Positions 24,486 through 36,824 of a stretch of DNA of 64,000 bases are shown in pieces. The notes under the pieces are model-generated. The model saw nothing but the letters and a program-made list of their open reading frames with translations, ran no database searches and had not been told where the DNA came from. Positions within the stretch are counted from its first letter, which is position 1; every line of letters starts with the position of its first letter. The translations under genes and the position numbers were made by a program. The DNA comes from Moniliophthora roreri (Eukaryota > Basidiomycota > Agaricomycetes > Agaricales > Marasmiaceae): assembly GCA_001466705.2 (NCBI GenBank), contig LATX02000215.1, positions 330,823-394,822 on the forward strand, written 5' to 3'.

Positions 24486-24644
24486 CCTTGTTTTGGAAGC
24501 GGATAGGTTAACGAGTCGCGGCCCGAGTCATATAGGGCTTAGCGGTCGGCGGCGGTAAGTGATAAGCGCTCGAGTCATTTGATAAGCACTGACCGTTAGT
24601 ACTTCTTTCTTCACTACCCTCACCATCGATTTTCAGAATCCGTT

Positions 24645-26103
24645 ATGGACCTTCCTACCGAAATATGGGAGGAGATTATTCTTCAATGTTCTCCCTCAGA
24701 TTGGATCCAGGTGGTCCGAGTTTCTTCCAAGTTCCGGGACATCAGCACCCCACTCATCTACGAGTACATCAAAATCGAGGACAATCTGGTTAAAATAACG
24801 AAATGCTTCAAGTCTTTGGTTAAAAATCCTATTGCCGCTGATTCGGTAAAGATTTTATGGCTCGAGTGGTATGTGCTCTGAACTTTCTGCTTTGTCCCAT
24901 TTTCTGATCTTGATCAGGTCATCTCCGAGTCAAACGTCCAGCTGTCCACTTCAAGCCTTTTTCCAGCTTCATCTTGACGCACTGTCAGCTTTGCATAACC
25001 TTCAGATTCTTGGTTATCTTCCACCCCCACCTTACAGCCAAGCGGCAGATGCTATCCTAACACGATGTACCTTTCCTCACCTCTTGGAAGTTACACTTTG
25101 CCCATCATCTATCCATGCCAACATGTCCTTCATACGACGACACAGCCAAACTTTGTGGTCCATTTCAGTTATGCCTTGGAATATAATCGAGAAGGGCGAA
25201 GACAGCATCACTTTGGATGCGGAATTCCCAGCTCTCGAAGTTATCAGTCTTCCTACTAAAACCACAATTCCATTTTTACGAACGACGTCAATTCCTTTGC
25301 TTGCTGGTATAAGTCTCGTCGACGTTGAGATGTCAACTATTGACGAGATCACCAGCGCCATTAGAGAGTCCTGTGAACGCTCAGGAATGAAAGATCTCGT
25401 CTTTGAAATGATGTTGAGAACGCCAATTCTGCGCCCTCGGATCTTTCAGATGATATCTAGCCAGCTGTCCAATCTCGTCGCACTCAGTATCGAATGCACT
25501 TCCGTCTTATTGCATGGTCGTAATCGCGCGGTATGCTGGGGTCATTACTGTGCTGAAACTCACGAGAAATGACAAATTCATTGACAGATTGATGTCGAGG
25601 GGTTTGCTCGCGGGCTCAGCATGCTCTCCAGGATTGAACAATTCTCGTGGTTTCAGCGGTCACGGCGAAAATACCCTCCATATGATGATGAGGTCCATAG
25701 GGATGTCATTCGCATGGCCTCCCGTTGCCCCTCGTTACGCTTATGCATGATCCCTTGTAAGTTGGTTATACTGGCTACCTGTATCACTCTAACGAAGCTA
25801 TGACTAGACGGCCAACAATGGAAGCGTATCGTAGACGATATATGGGTTCCCAAAGACTCTACACTAGAAGCTGCTCAATGGTTGTTCGACAGACTTCGTT
25901 CCCCCAACGGTTACCCAGAACTCATTCTGCATATGGAGACATATTCGGGGTCGAATCCAGAAGTAAATAAAGCTATTTCCGTGTTCAGTGCTGAAGAGGG
26001 TGATCATAGGGCAGTGCCGATTTTGAGAGTTGGCAAGGAATTGGGATTCTGGAATCTGACAGCGTTTGAGTCGGAAATTGTTGCCGATGGCTCTGTATAC
26101 TAG
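24645..26103 (+). CDS. F-box-like protein (intact paralogue)
   Basis: The N-terminus MDLPTEIWEEIILQC followed by IQVVRVSSKFRDISTPLIYE is a typical short F-box motif (LP.EIWE.I......D......V...FR). F-box proteins dock substrates onto SCF ubiquitin ligases through Skp1. The rest, about 400 residues, is a leucine-patterned region typical of fungal F-box proteins. Four exons are joined by canonical introns: at about 24870-24918 (W/SSPSQT), 25531-25587 (GRNRA/IDVEGF) and 25759-25808 (CMIP/YGQQW). The C-terminal block WVPKDSTLEAAQWLFDRL to VGKELGFWNLTAFESEI is shared with the two paralogues at 34196 and 36825, but here it has no stop. The substrate is unknown. Confidence 0.75.
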
Positions 26104-26808
26104 CTCAGAAGCCCATAGAATGTCCTGTTGAAATGGGAAGACGTGGCCAGAGTGGCAGCACGATGATGCTGGAATGCGCGTAGGATGTATCGAGGCATAA
26201 CTGGCGCAATGTCTGGCGCTGATGCGTTACCTGGAACGTGCTTTAATGGGAGAGGAAGGTTTAGATATTGGTTTGGAAGGTGAGCATCAAGAGCGGGGTG
26301 ACGTTGCGAGTAACCGAAGGTTACGAAAGCCGATGGGTCACAGAAAGTATGGTCTGTTTCGCGAGGTTACACACAATAGGCAGGGGCGTAACGGTCATCT
26401 TTTGGGGTTTAATGCAAGAACAGTGTAGTCATCGAGCGACGTTGAGCGGAAAGGCTTTCCGGAGTTGGACAGCTAGTTCGACAGGACAGGGCAATCCAAC
26501 ATAGGAAAGTTTATCTGGGGAGCCTTACGTGCATGTCTGAAGCCCTCACAGACGCTCCCTTCCAGCACCGAGTTTCAACCTGGTAGTCTCAAACGGTTGA
26601 TATGCCGTTGAGCGTAAACTTCGAGGTCTTGTACAATAATAGAGCATTCTCTTCCTCGTTCTTTCTACTACATGGATGAGCTAACTAATTCTAAATATTG
26701 AGGTGCGTGATGCATGATGTGTGTATCGTACTTGGTCGTGGTCATAGGTATGTAGGAGACATGATCGAGGCAATCGAAAAGACGAAGCGAAACGAGGAGC
26801 TCTAGCGT
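26104..26808. other. Intergenic, between convergent F-box and ARB1 genes
   Basis: No coding signal is recognised. The region separates the end of the plus-strand F-box gene from the 3' end of the minus-strand ARB1 gene, so it must carry both polyadenylation regions. AATAAT occurs near 26635 on the plus strand. Confidence 0.5.
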
Positions 26809-29800
26809 CTACGTGGTCCCCTTCGGCGCTGTTTTGCTGAACAGCTTGGCCTTTTCAATTGAAGCCATACCTATTATACCATTAGCATCCGACGTAGATA
26901 AGAAGGAATGGGAGATACTCACTCTCTTCAGCCAACATCTTCTTATAATCAACGACCGTGATATCTTCCTTCGTCAAGTTGCGAATATGCTTATCCTTGA
27001 CTTCCCAGAGCTCTTGGGCGACTTGTGAGATCAGACCTATGGGGGAGCGTCATTGTCAATGTACGTTCGTTTTGGAGGTGATGTGTAGGTGCATGTAAGG
27101 CAGCGAGTAGGGAGAGAACTCACGGAAATCGTGCGACACCATCACAACACCACCTTCAAACTCCTTAATAGCCTTGGCGAGAGCGTCAATGGATTCCATA
27201 TCCAAATGGTTTGTTGGTTCGTCTGTTGGGGGAGATTGATTAGTTGACGTTCGATATACAGAAAGGAAGAGCAATGAGAAAGCGGAAAGGAAACAACGGC
27301 GAAGGAGGTGGCAGTAATGAAGAGACAGGCAGCAGTAACGCCAATAGCGACAATGGCGATTCCCAATATCAAGCCACAGTGCGAGGTAATTCGTGGCTTC
27401 GTCGAGAAAGCCTGACGTGGCAACACCACCACCGACACCCCAGGCACCCACGATATCGGGAGCACAGATAGTGCTCGTGCTGGTATGAATGGTGCTGTGG
27501 TCGATACCAACATTCCGAACTTGGCGCGGACTAATTCCCAACTCCGCTCTGGGCTGCAGCAAAGACAATGAAAGTAGCGTGACATTCGAAGGCTACGCGC
27601 CGGCATGGGGTATAATGGCCACTCTGTCGCCTGACTGGTACCGGGGCTGAGCCCAATATCTGTTTTCTCCTGGCGTCGGCGAGATGCTAATGCTCCTGAT
27701 GTATCTGTCGTACACCTGGGGGAAGCGAAACTGGTACCAGTGGAAGTCGAGATGCCGATGGCTGGTACAGGGCTAATTCCTATAAATGCCTGTGCTCGCA
27801 ACGAAGGAGGGGTCGACAAAGCTAGTGGTACTAATGCGACTGCTAGTACTGGTATCGATACCGAGGCTGGAGTTGGCACTGAATCTGAGCGAGAAGCCCC
27901 ATCTCGTACAACCAAGTAGCTGTGTCCACGACGAGTAGCAACGACGATGATATGGTACCAATAGTAGCCTTGAACGTAGATAGGGTGCCCTAGCATCATG
28001 AAAGTAGAGCTCGCCGAGGTGCTGATGTCGAAACACTGCTATCGAAGCAGCAGCAGCATCTCTTCGCATCGGCCGTTTGTGCTTCTCCTGGGTGATCCTG
28101 CGAAAACGACTGGTAACCATGACCCAAACATCAAGAGCACCGCTGCTAGATCTGATGGAGGTATGAAGCCCACTTTACTACTGCCTGATGCTACTAGTAG
28201 TCATGATCCTCGGATAAGATTATCCTGGAAAGAGGGTTGACGTTGCGAGGATGCTGGTGTCGGTTGTGGAGATGCTGCTAATACTGGTAGCGGCAAAGGA
28301 AACACCTAGGTGTGGGGTGGTCCTTGCAATAGCGCTGGCGTTCCTGGTGCTGCCGCCCATGGCGATGTAGGATCAAATATGGCATCGATGCTGGTCATAA
28401 AACACCACTTGTAGCGGTGGCTTGAGGAATCAATGTCTCTATGGAAGCCGGTGCTGACGTTGAAGCTCTCCTCGAACGAGCCGAGGGTGCCGTGACTGCA
28501 GGTGTCGATGGGGGTGTATCCCTGCTGATATTAACAATACCTGGCAAGAGCAGCCACGATGGGAACAACCAACCCTATCCTGCGAACCTTCGAGGCACGA
28601 ATAGTAGAGCTGGCTGCACGACAAGCCCTCCCCTCCAACCTTGAAAAGATGAGTGCCAGTGCCGGTGTAGGTGTACGGTCAGACACCCTTAACCAGGACC
28701 AAGAAGACGAAGGTTGGAAGATGGTAGTAGCACCCCGCCTCAGATAAGACACCGCCTTGGTGGTAGCGACTGCTACCCTCGAAAGGCTTCGCAAGAGCGA
28801 ATGTAGAAATGGGTCTTCGCCTGGCGCAGACACTAATCCTGGTGTTGCAAGTACCCGTTGCCGATGTTTCCAGGCTCTGGGCTGGAATTGATCTTGGCTT
28901 CCCTCGGCGTCGGGTCCCTATGGTGGGCACCAGCACCTGGAGGTGGATTACTGGTGTGGGGTAAGGTGCCTCCTAGCGCTTGGTGGTAAAAGTGCGTTCA
29001 TACCGGCGCTGCCTACGACGACGACGATGAACTGCCAAAACGACAAGGTGCCAGGTGACCCTGCTAGTGAGGCTACGGTAGTCTTCGGGCAGTCTCGTCA
29101 TATAGGGTTTATGGTACCGATACCGGTGGTGTCGCTAGTATCGAGCTGATAATGCTGGCGCTGACGCCCGAGGCAAGTCGCAATGCCTGGCTCTATTTGG
29201 GGCAATGAAGTACTTCCTGCTATCCCGCTGGGCAGAGCTAGCGATTATGGCACTGGTTGTAGCAGCGCTGAACGTGCCACAGGAAGTGAAGAAGGTAACG
29301 CTAGTGTTGGTGTTCTCGATGCCGCCAGGAGAAGTATCGGCGCAGCTACCGCAAGTACTGGTACCGACGCTGGATGTAATTTCTGCGCTCGAGGTCCAAG
29401 TCACTGGTAACGGTGCAAGAGCTAGCTTGACGTTCGAGGTAGCTGGGCGGCACTGACCCTCAAAACAACGTAGTAACCTGAAACCGATAGGTGAGTATTT
29501 CCATACCAAGGGAAACGGCAAGTGGTTAACGTGACTCACAACCAGCGAACGCAGATACGACTGCTTCCCTGCTTTAACCTCCTAACCTAATAGAACTAAA
29601 AGTCGAGTTATTCGAGTTATTAAAATGATACATGATCCGGGCATGGCAATACGACTCACCTCCGATACCATCTCCTGAAATTCAAACCTAAAAATGATAC
29701 ATTCAGAGCCAGTACTCACGTCCAGGTAAAACAAAGCTACTCACCAATCCGCCTGACATCTCCGAAATAGCCACTCTCCCAAAGGAAAAAAAAAAGCACC

Positions 29801-31980
29801 GAAAAAGAAGAAAAGAATACTACTCACCCAATAACAAAATATGCGGATGCTCCATAGCCAACTGAGCGAAAACCACTCGATTCCTCAACCCATCCGAAAG
29901 CATCCTTATAGCAGATGTTTGATGGTTGCCAGAGAGACCGAATCGTCCAAGTTGGGCGCGCCATGCTTGGACATCCTGCACAGTTCACGTTCGAGTCGGC
30001 GTTAGTCACAACAAAAGGACAAGGAAGAAAGGACAGACGCACCTTTTCAGGAAACTTTTCCGAAAACAGCGTTTGGAAATACTCTATCGGCGTTTTATCA
30101 TAAGGCAGCTGATCAGCACTATGTTGACTATACTTTGCCAACTTGAGTGCTGTATGTTTTGAAATGGTGCCTTCGGTTGGTCTAAGAACGCTTGTGATGA
30201 GGTTGAGGAGTGTTGATTTGCCAGTTCCGTTTGCGCCAAGGATGGCTATACGGGAGTCCATGCTAAAAAGGGGCGTTAGTTTTAGGTAGTGGAGAGGAAA
30301 GGATGTTGAAGCAGGTGCGGTAGTCCGTAGAAAGACGCAGAACGTTCCAGAACCGGAAAAATGGACACAGATAATAAAAAGACACGCACTCGATACCGAA
30401 ACTCAACCCCTTGTACAAGTAGTCTCCCTTCTTCCCGCTATACGAAAACGCGACCTCATCAAAAGCAATAATAGGAGGTGGAAGTTTGCGGATATCTTCA
30501 AAGTTGAATCTGTGTAGTAGTATTAGTACCTACTGACGCTGACGCCGATGAACAGGCTAGAGACGTACCTCAGCGGCTTTTTAATCTCCACGGGCTCAAC
30601 CAACCCTGCGGCCTCCATCTTATCGAGAATCTTTTGTTTAGATTTCGCTTGTCGGACGAGGTTGGCGTATGTTCCCGCAGAGGCGATGAACCTGGGTGCG
30701 AACATGAGTAGCGCACAAGAAGAAAACGGAACGAGACTGACTTTTTGATATGCGCAATCTCCTCTTGTTGCTTGGCATATGCCTTCATCTGGTTGGACTC
30801 GTTCTCGGCTTTGGTCTTAACATATGTCGAGTAGTTTCCTCCGTAGTATGTGAGCTAAAGGGTCAAGTTCGAGTTAGTACGTATATGAGTAAGGTAAGGG
30901 AAAATGACTCGCCTTCTTCTTCATTGTCAAATCCATGATATTCGTACACACGTTATCCATAAAATCCGCTGAATGAGACGTTATGACTAGAATGTGGTTG
31001 TACGTCCTGCAATAAACATCCTTAGTTATAAATAACACATAAAGGGAATTGCACGTACGATAAATACGCCTCCAACCAAACCACGGCACCCAAATCTAAA
31101 TGATTTGTCGGTTCATCCAAAAGCAATAGATGGGGCTTGACAAACAGCGCGCGAGCAAGCGCAACACGCATTCTCCAACCGCCAGACATATCTTTTGTGG
31201 GTTTCTTCATCATTTCCGGACTGAACCCCAAACCGTGCAAAATGCTTCCGGCTTTTACCTCGAATGTATTCGGGTCGAGTTCTTCGAGTTCTTCGTAAGC
31301 TGCGTCCAAGGCAACTTGGGAGTCGGGATCATCCGCCATGGATAATTCCTCAATGTAAGCTTCAAGTTTTGCTACCTTGGCTTTTGCGGAGGAGATGATG
31401 TATTCAAGGGCATTGGTATCTGATGGTTCGGCTTCGCCTTTGACGAGGTAGATATCAATATGTTGAGGGATTTCAATGTCGCGTTCGGCGAGAGATTGAA
31501 GGAATGTACTCTGTGTAGGAGTGGTTTGAAAGGGGATAAAGAAGGATAAACGAGCGCTCACGCACCTTGCCAGACCCATTCTCACCTAACAAGCCATACC
31601 TCTGCCCATAGTTCAACGCAATCTCTGCTCCTTCGATGAGTAGTCTCCCATGGAAAGATAACGTATATTGATCAATTTTGATGTCACGGCTTTTTGGGTC
31701 GGAGACTAGGACGCCTGCTGCTGATCTAGCCATCCGGTTCTCGACATGAGCTCAAACTCCAATTCGGTATGCTAGACCTTACTCACCGCTCCGTAGCAAT
31801 CTGCAACTTGGCCATGCTACTCAAATCCTCCTGACTTGTAGCAGCACTTGTATTCGTCAGTGGGGTCCCCGCGGTTGATCCAGTCGGTGTGGATGTTGCG
31901 GTGGATGAACCATTGGCCTTTGCAGCTTGCTTTGCGGCCTTTTCTGCGAGACGTTTTTGCTTGGATGCTGAGGGTGCCAT
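26809..31980 (-). CDS. ARB1: ABC-F family ATPase, ARB1 (ABCF2) type
   Basis: ARB1 is a soluble twin-ATPase needed for 40S and 60S ribosome biogenesis and recycling. The N-terminus [19 protein letters not shown] is the lysine-rich tail of this subfamily. Domain 1 has Walker A GENGSGK, signature MSGGW and Walker [13 protein letters not shown]. After the linker ([20 protein letters not shown]), domain 2 has Walker [10 protein letters not shown], the degenerate signature LSDGL, Walker [14 protein letters not shown] and the switch VMVSHDFR. Introns are short and canonical except the one at 27223-29827, which splits the second Walker B Asp codon and is 2605 bases long. The first intron joins ATER to [10 protein letters not shown] using acceptor atggctag. 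The 3' end is uncertain: the last exon either ends early (EEYGFN, stop at 26855) or continues as [17 protein letters not shown] to the TAG at 26809-26811. The latter better matches the family, but the splice phase does not fit simply. No other lesion is seen. Confidence 0.93.
27223..29827 (-). repeat. 2.6-kb intron of ARB1 filled with degenerate minisatellite-like sequence
   Basis: The intron is bounded by a gtgagta donor (29827 downward) and a cccaacag acceptor (ends 27223). Most of its length consists of short degenerate triplet-like blocks on the plus strand such as gctagtactggtatcgatac, gcaagtactggtaccgacgc, gctagtgttggtgttctcga, gatgctgctaatactggtag and gccagtgccggtgtaggtg. They recur with no fixed spacing that I can measure by eye. 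It contains several open frames (for example 27142-27999 on the minus strand, overlapping the exon), but these are consequences of the repeat composition. No transposon end or gene is recognised in it. Confidence 0.8.
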
Positions 31981-32198
31981 TCTGGTCTTCCTGTCCTGCT
32001 TTTTTATGCCTTGTTCTGGGAGGAAAGAGTGTGGGGGGAAGAGTGGTGGTGGTAGAGGGAAGAGAAAGGTGGCTTATCGATGCGCGTGAATGAAAAATTT
32101 TTGCACAAAGGCGGTGACCGATGACGTCGGTGCCGAGATTCAAACTCCGAAGGGCGCTTACAGAATTTGGTGGCAAAAAAGGCGATAGCCAATCAGAA

Positions 32199-32299
32199 GC
32201 TGAGATGGCCGAGTGGTCTAAGGCGCGTGACTTAAGCAGATTAGCGAGTGCTTATATCTCGTGGCGCAAGCCGCGTGGGTTCGAACCCCACTCTCAGCA
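32199..32299 (+). tRNA. tRNA-Leu (anticodon UAA) with an intron of about 19 nt
   Basis: Acceptor stem GCTGAGA (32199-32205) pairs with TCTCAGC (32292-32298), discriminator A at 32299. The D arm is GCCGAGTGGTCTAAGGC. The anticodon arm begins CGTGA-CTTAAG, with TAA as the anticodon. An intron of roughly 19 nt follows the base after the anticodon, and its GCTTA can pair with TAAG of the anticodon loop, as is usual in eukaryotic pre-tRNAs. The long variable arm TGGCGCAAGCCGC confirms a class II (Leu/Ser) tRNA. The T arm is GTGGG-TTCGAAC-CCCAC. One U-U mismatch is likely in the anticodon stem. The internal A and B boxes serve as the RNA polymerase III promoter, and a T-rich terminator (ttagtttctttttctt) follows. 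The gene lies about 220 bases upstream of the ARB1 start codon, head to head with it. Confidence 0.95.
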
Positions 32300-32709
32300 A
32301 CCGACGCATTATTAGTTTCTTTTTCTTAGCCCATTTCAGCAGTTACAGGGTTGGAAATTCGACAAGCGCCCAGGGAGCGTCCACCTTCGAGTCTATTACT
32401 TGTGGGGCGAAGTCCTGCTCGGAGGATTTGTTGATTGCTCTCCTCAGCCAAAGTCCAGTCCAACTGCTTGAGCCCAAGAGAAATACTTCTCTTCTGGTCT
32501 TCACACCATTTCCAACAATTGCATGGGAAAGGGTTAGTCTTAGAGAGGTAACGCGCTCTTATATATTACTTAATATATGACCAAATGCGGAAATAAGCGC
32601 CCATCTAAAATTTCCACTTGCGGTCGTCTCCCATCTTCTCCACGCAGCTGCACCAGTATTTCGCCACATATCAACGCAATTCTTTTCCCAAAGCTCCTTA
32701 TCAAGTGCT

Positions 32710-33835
32710 ATGAATTCCTCAGATGCCACACCGTGTCGAAATACGCTACCGAGTACCTTTAATCCGTCAGATTCCACCTCATCCGTCCCATCTGACAGCT
32801 TTTCAGCCGTTACACCTTCAGCTTCCCATATAAGAGGCCGAGGACGAAGAGCTACGAGAAACATTGGTTCTCAAGTCCCTCATATCCTACATTTGGCACC
32901 GCTAAGTCAGGCTTTCGTTCCATTCAGCAACACGAGCACGACCCGGCCTCGAGGACAACGCGGCCGGCCTGTTACTTGCAACGTCTCTACAAGTCCACCC
33001 CCAGACATTCCTACTGCGCCATCTCCGACATCTTCGGCTGATTTATCGACCCAGAATCCCCTTGCCACTCCAAATACGTCCCAAACTTATACACCTCCCA
33101 CACTATCACTCCCACGTCTGGTGCTGTTTAGTTCATGGGAGGAGATGCCGAGACGCTACACAGGGATGTTGAAGTCTGAGATGTGGAAGGATTGGCGACG
33201 GTTGATGGGATACCCCTTCGCTCAGCGAAAACCCTTCGAATACACCACTCTCATATACAGCATCCCATCAGACACCATCTGCCAGTGCCACGTCACTCAA
33301 TACACCACCAGAATCACCGGTAGAAACTCGGAATATGCCTATGCCGCAGCCTGTAGCCTCGTCGTCATCCTCTGATGATGATGTAGAGTCATTCACGGAT
33401 GAATCGCTATCCCGACCAGCAAAAGTACTTAGCGAGCGTCAGAGAGTCGAAAAGGGACGCCGATATATTCAACACAGTGCCTCAATTTATCACAGCGTTC
33501 ACCAAGCAAGTACCACGAGACGACACCAATATTGGCCAGACCCACTGAGTACACCTTCAGCAGTTCTTGCAGGGAAATCTTCGCGTCAAGAGCCGGTTCA
33601 CATCACGGAGAACACGCGAATACATCGCTACAGCCAGCCCAGCTATCGGTCGAATGAGGTGCGAACAGACTTCCATCCTGAGCGACTCCCAGCCGATATT
33701 CGTTACGCGAATCCACAGCCTTTCAACTGGGCCGTTCACATTGCGGGAAACCAGGTCTATAAGGAGGTTGGGAGGTTGACAAAGGTGGCAGAAAACCTGA
33801 TTTCCGGCAAGCTATTGAACGGACATGGGAGCTAA
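32710..33835 (+). pseudogene. Ser/Pro/Thr-rich hypothetical gene with a frame break
   Basis: The frame beginning MNSSDATPCRNTLPSTFN runs through a Ser/Pro/Thr-rich region to WEEMPRRYTGMLKSEMWKDW near 33190. In the next frame the same composition continues from about 33211 (DTPSLSENPSNTPLSY) through SSSSSDDDVESFTDESLS to ENLISGKLLNGHGS, stop at 33833-33835. No intron with usable splice sites joins the two frames, because a TGA sits just before the switch. A one-base frameshift or sequencing error near 33207-33212 is the simplest explanation. No domain is recognised. The long low-complexity stretches suggest a disordered protein. Confidence 0.4.
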
Positions 33836-34195
33836 AGAGGCCTCGTTGTGTACTAACTCTACTTACAAATTGCTTAGTGCACATATATACCATCATTTCG
33901 ACCTTTCTGGTGGCCAACTGGCAGCGGTAGTAAACTGAGATGAGAGCCAGACGGCATTCTGTCAGGATGTGGCTATGCCGCGCGCCTTTCAAAGCGCCCG
34001 CTGAGCGCTGCAATGTGGGACACTTCTTGACTCGTAGACGTCATACAGCGACGTACATGCTTCCATCGTCATGCATCACGGTGGGTATAAGTCTGCCTAG
34101 GTAGACTAGGAAAGGGCCGGATTTACTTATTCATTGAGCGTCAGGTGTCAAGGACACCCCTTCCCTTAAAACCACTACTACTATCACCACTATCA

Positions 34196-35674
34196 ATGGA
34201 TCTCTCTTTCGAGCTTTGGGAGGATATTGTCGGCAGATGTACTATCCCAGATTGGGTGGAAATTGCTCGAGTTTTTTCGGCATTCAGAGAGATAGCAACA
34301 CGGAGGCCATACGAGGCTCTCGTACTGTATTGTGGCGAGAGGAATACCATCAGATGCCTTAGGACTCTATACAGTAACGCTCTAGCTGCACAACCTGTCA
34401 AGACGTTGTATTTATGGTCAGTTAAAACCTAATTGTTTGATCAACCTGACTGACCTTTCTGTAGGGATCACAGTGACGCACCTTATCTCAAGGCATTCTC
34501 GTCGCTCGCTATACGCGCTCTTTCCGCTCTGCGTAATCTGCAAAGCCTCCGGTATCGTTATTCGTACTCTCCGACCGACGGCACTTTGAAGCCATCAGAG
34601 AAAGCACAAATGATACTGAACTACACTTTTCCCCGCCTCGAACGCCTCAGCATACCCAACTTTCTCGGTTCGGCCTTGCTAAAGAGGCACCAAAAAACCC
34701 TGCGCAAAGTGGTGCCCCTTTCGGAGATTTTGATCGACTTGGACGTGCAAATGTTCGATCAAGGTTTCAATTTTCCTGTCCTCGAGGAAATCAACCTTTC
34801 AAACAACATCCTTCCCTCGTTCTTGTCGAAATCACACCTCCCTTCCCTACGCAGTATATGCCTACCAGATAAAATTAGCGCAGACGACCTCGAACATATA
34901 AAATCGTTCTTTTCCCGATCAGGGTCTCAAATGGCCGAGTTCAAACTCGGGTTTAGCATGCCCATCCAGGATACCCGGGTCATTGACATGATTGCCGACA
35001 AGCTTCCTCACCTCGGATCACTCGAAATCTACTGCTCCTACTCCCAGGGCTTGGATTTCGTACTAGAGGTAAGCGTATGCCGTTGTGTTGCCAATTTTGA
35101 GTGTTAATCACCCAATGACAGACCGTTAGGTGGATCATTCCAAAGCTTGGCAGATTGGAGCAACTGCAGAATTTCAGATGGGATGAGCAACAACTGAGGG
35201 GTTGTTCCATCTGGTTGGCCAAGGAAGTGAAGAATGTTGTAATGATCAATTTCACGCATGTATCGTTAGTATTGGGTCACAGTGTCCTGCATTACGAACA
35301 CGCACGTTAATCGGTGCGTCCCGAACCATTTATTTGTGGCTTTATCTCATTGGGCTGCATTATAAATAGTCGGTTGGAAGTATATTACAGGTGATCTATG
35401 GGTCCCCACAGGGCCCGCAGGCACAGAACTGGCGGCTGCACAATAGGTATTCAACAAGATATGTTCAAAGAACGGATATCCGGGATTCATTGAACACATT
35501 AAATTATATTCGAGCTCTAACCCACGGGTCAAGAAAGCGCTCCTCGAATACCAGACTGCACAAGGCAATTATGGAAGGATAATGCCGGTTATGAAGGTTG
35601 GAGAAGAACTGGGGTTGTGGGAGTTTTCTCTTGGGTTTGAGGCCAAGATCAGCACTATTTTAGATAGCTCTTGA
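34196..35674 (+). pseudogene. F-box-like protein, paralogue 2, in-frame TAG near the C-terminus
   Basis: The F-box is MDLSFELWEDIVGRC with WVEIARVFSAFREIATRRPY, followed by a leucine-patterned body (FPRLERLSIPNFLGSALLKR, LPSFLSKSHLPSLRSICLPD, IDMIADKLPHLGSLEI). Introns lie near 34415-34464, 35068-35122 and 35258-35390. The final exon reads GDLWVPTGPAGTELAAAQ, a TAG at 35444-35446, then VFNKICSKNGYPGFIEHIK through EELGLWEF to SS and a natural stop at 35672-35674. In the paralogue at 36825 the residue at the TAG is Trp (ARWIFNKI), so this is a Trp-to-stop change. The truncated product would lose about 75 residues but keep the F-box. Confidence 0.7.
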
Positions 35675-35971
35675 ACGTTGTATGACATGCCAATTCCTTT
35701 GTCCTCGCATCAAATTTCGGGCAAGCGCCAGAGAAGCGCCCAATCTCTTCTAACAATTTCTTCACGTCTGCCTTCATGCCCGGGTTCACTAGCGCGCGCG
35801 AGAAAGAGATTCTTACTTCTATTCCCATGAACAGTCCCAGTATCATCGGAACCTTGACGAACAATGTATCCGTCGTACTTCCCGCTGTGTGGCATATCAT
35901 TTCTTCAATGTGCTTGGCTCTGCCAATTTATTGCCACTCCCTTTTTCGTATCCCGTCCATTCTGCCCCTTC

Positions 35972-36235
35972 TCATCTTCCTGGATCTAAATAGGGCGTTA
36001 ATCTCAATGACAATGTCTCCCATCTCACACCCGGGGAAGAGATCTTGAATAGATCGGGGTTGGTTTGGATTTGTGCGCCCGTGTACGTTCCTGTTGGGAA
36101 AGTGGAGGTGTTGGACTTGGAGAGAATGAACGTTGTGCCACTGATTACGACACCAGGAGTGATACCGTCAATGTTGACAAAGTTTCCACCTTCGACGGTC
36201 AAGTTACGGGCACTCGGAAAGAATGAGAACGACAT
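35972..36235 (-). CDS. Small protein with an N-terminal N.T..GG.F.N..G motif (partial)
   Basis: From the ATG at 36233-36235 the frame reads MSFSFFPSARNLTVEGGNFV, then NIDGITPGVVISGTTF, a Thr/Ser-rich stretch and GAQIQTNPDLFKISSPG. A gtgtgaga donor-like site follows at about 36024, so further exons may exist downstream. The first 25 residues match the general pattern of the 223-aa proteins at 15540 and 19921 (FNN.S.FTI.GGTFNNV.G). It sits between two F-box paralogues. Family function is unknown. The coding claim rests on the motif and the ATG context. Confidence 0.5.
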   Translation of the reverse strand: MSFSFFPSARNLTVEGGNFVNIDGITPGVVISGTTFILSKSNTSTFPTGTYTGAQIQTNPDLFKISSPGVRWETLSLRLTPYLDPGR

Positions 36236-36824
36236 GGTGAGGGGTAGGAGTGTTCCGTAACAAGATCCAGTGTTATTTGTAATGAAAGACAAGGGTTGGA
36301 AGACAATGAAGATAAGACATTCAGATCACCATGTGTAAGCCCTTGATTCTGTATCAATGTGAGTGAGAGGCATCAGAGAGGCGTCAAGGCAGTATAGCAG
36401 GGTCCTAGGCGCCTGGTAAGCGCCCTAAAATTGTAAAACTTGCAACATATTCTCCCATGCCCATGGCGAGCGCCGTTGGCTCAGTAATCACAGGTTACTC
36501 ACGGAAATCAATACCGCAATTTTGAGGAGCATCCACCTTCTGTTCCCTCATTTCCAGAGTATACATGAGATTTCCTAGCGGAGCGAGACAAAGCTCTGCT
36601 CGGACAATTTGGGCGTAGAATTCTACTTTTCAGATCTCTGCGCGGATGTCGGTTCTTAGCAAGCAATTTAATATCACCTAATATCTGCAGATTTACCATG
36701 GTTCCGTCCATGATTCCGTCAAGCAGTTTCTTTCACACAAGCGCCCGGGAAGCAAGTAGCGATTCGTGGAAACCACGTGTCAAGAACGCTTCTTGCTTTC
36801 GCACCACCACTATCACCACCATTG

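Noticed and set aside
27142..27999. 285-codon minus-strand open frame inside ARB1
   Set aside because: It lies mostly in the large intron; its length follows from repeat composition, and the true exon uses a splice acceptor at 27223.
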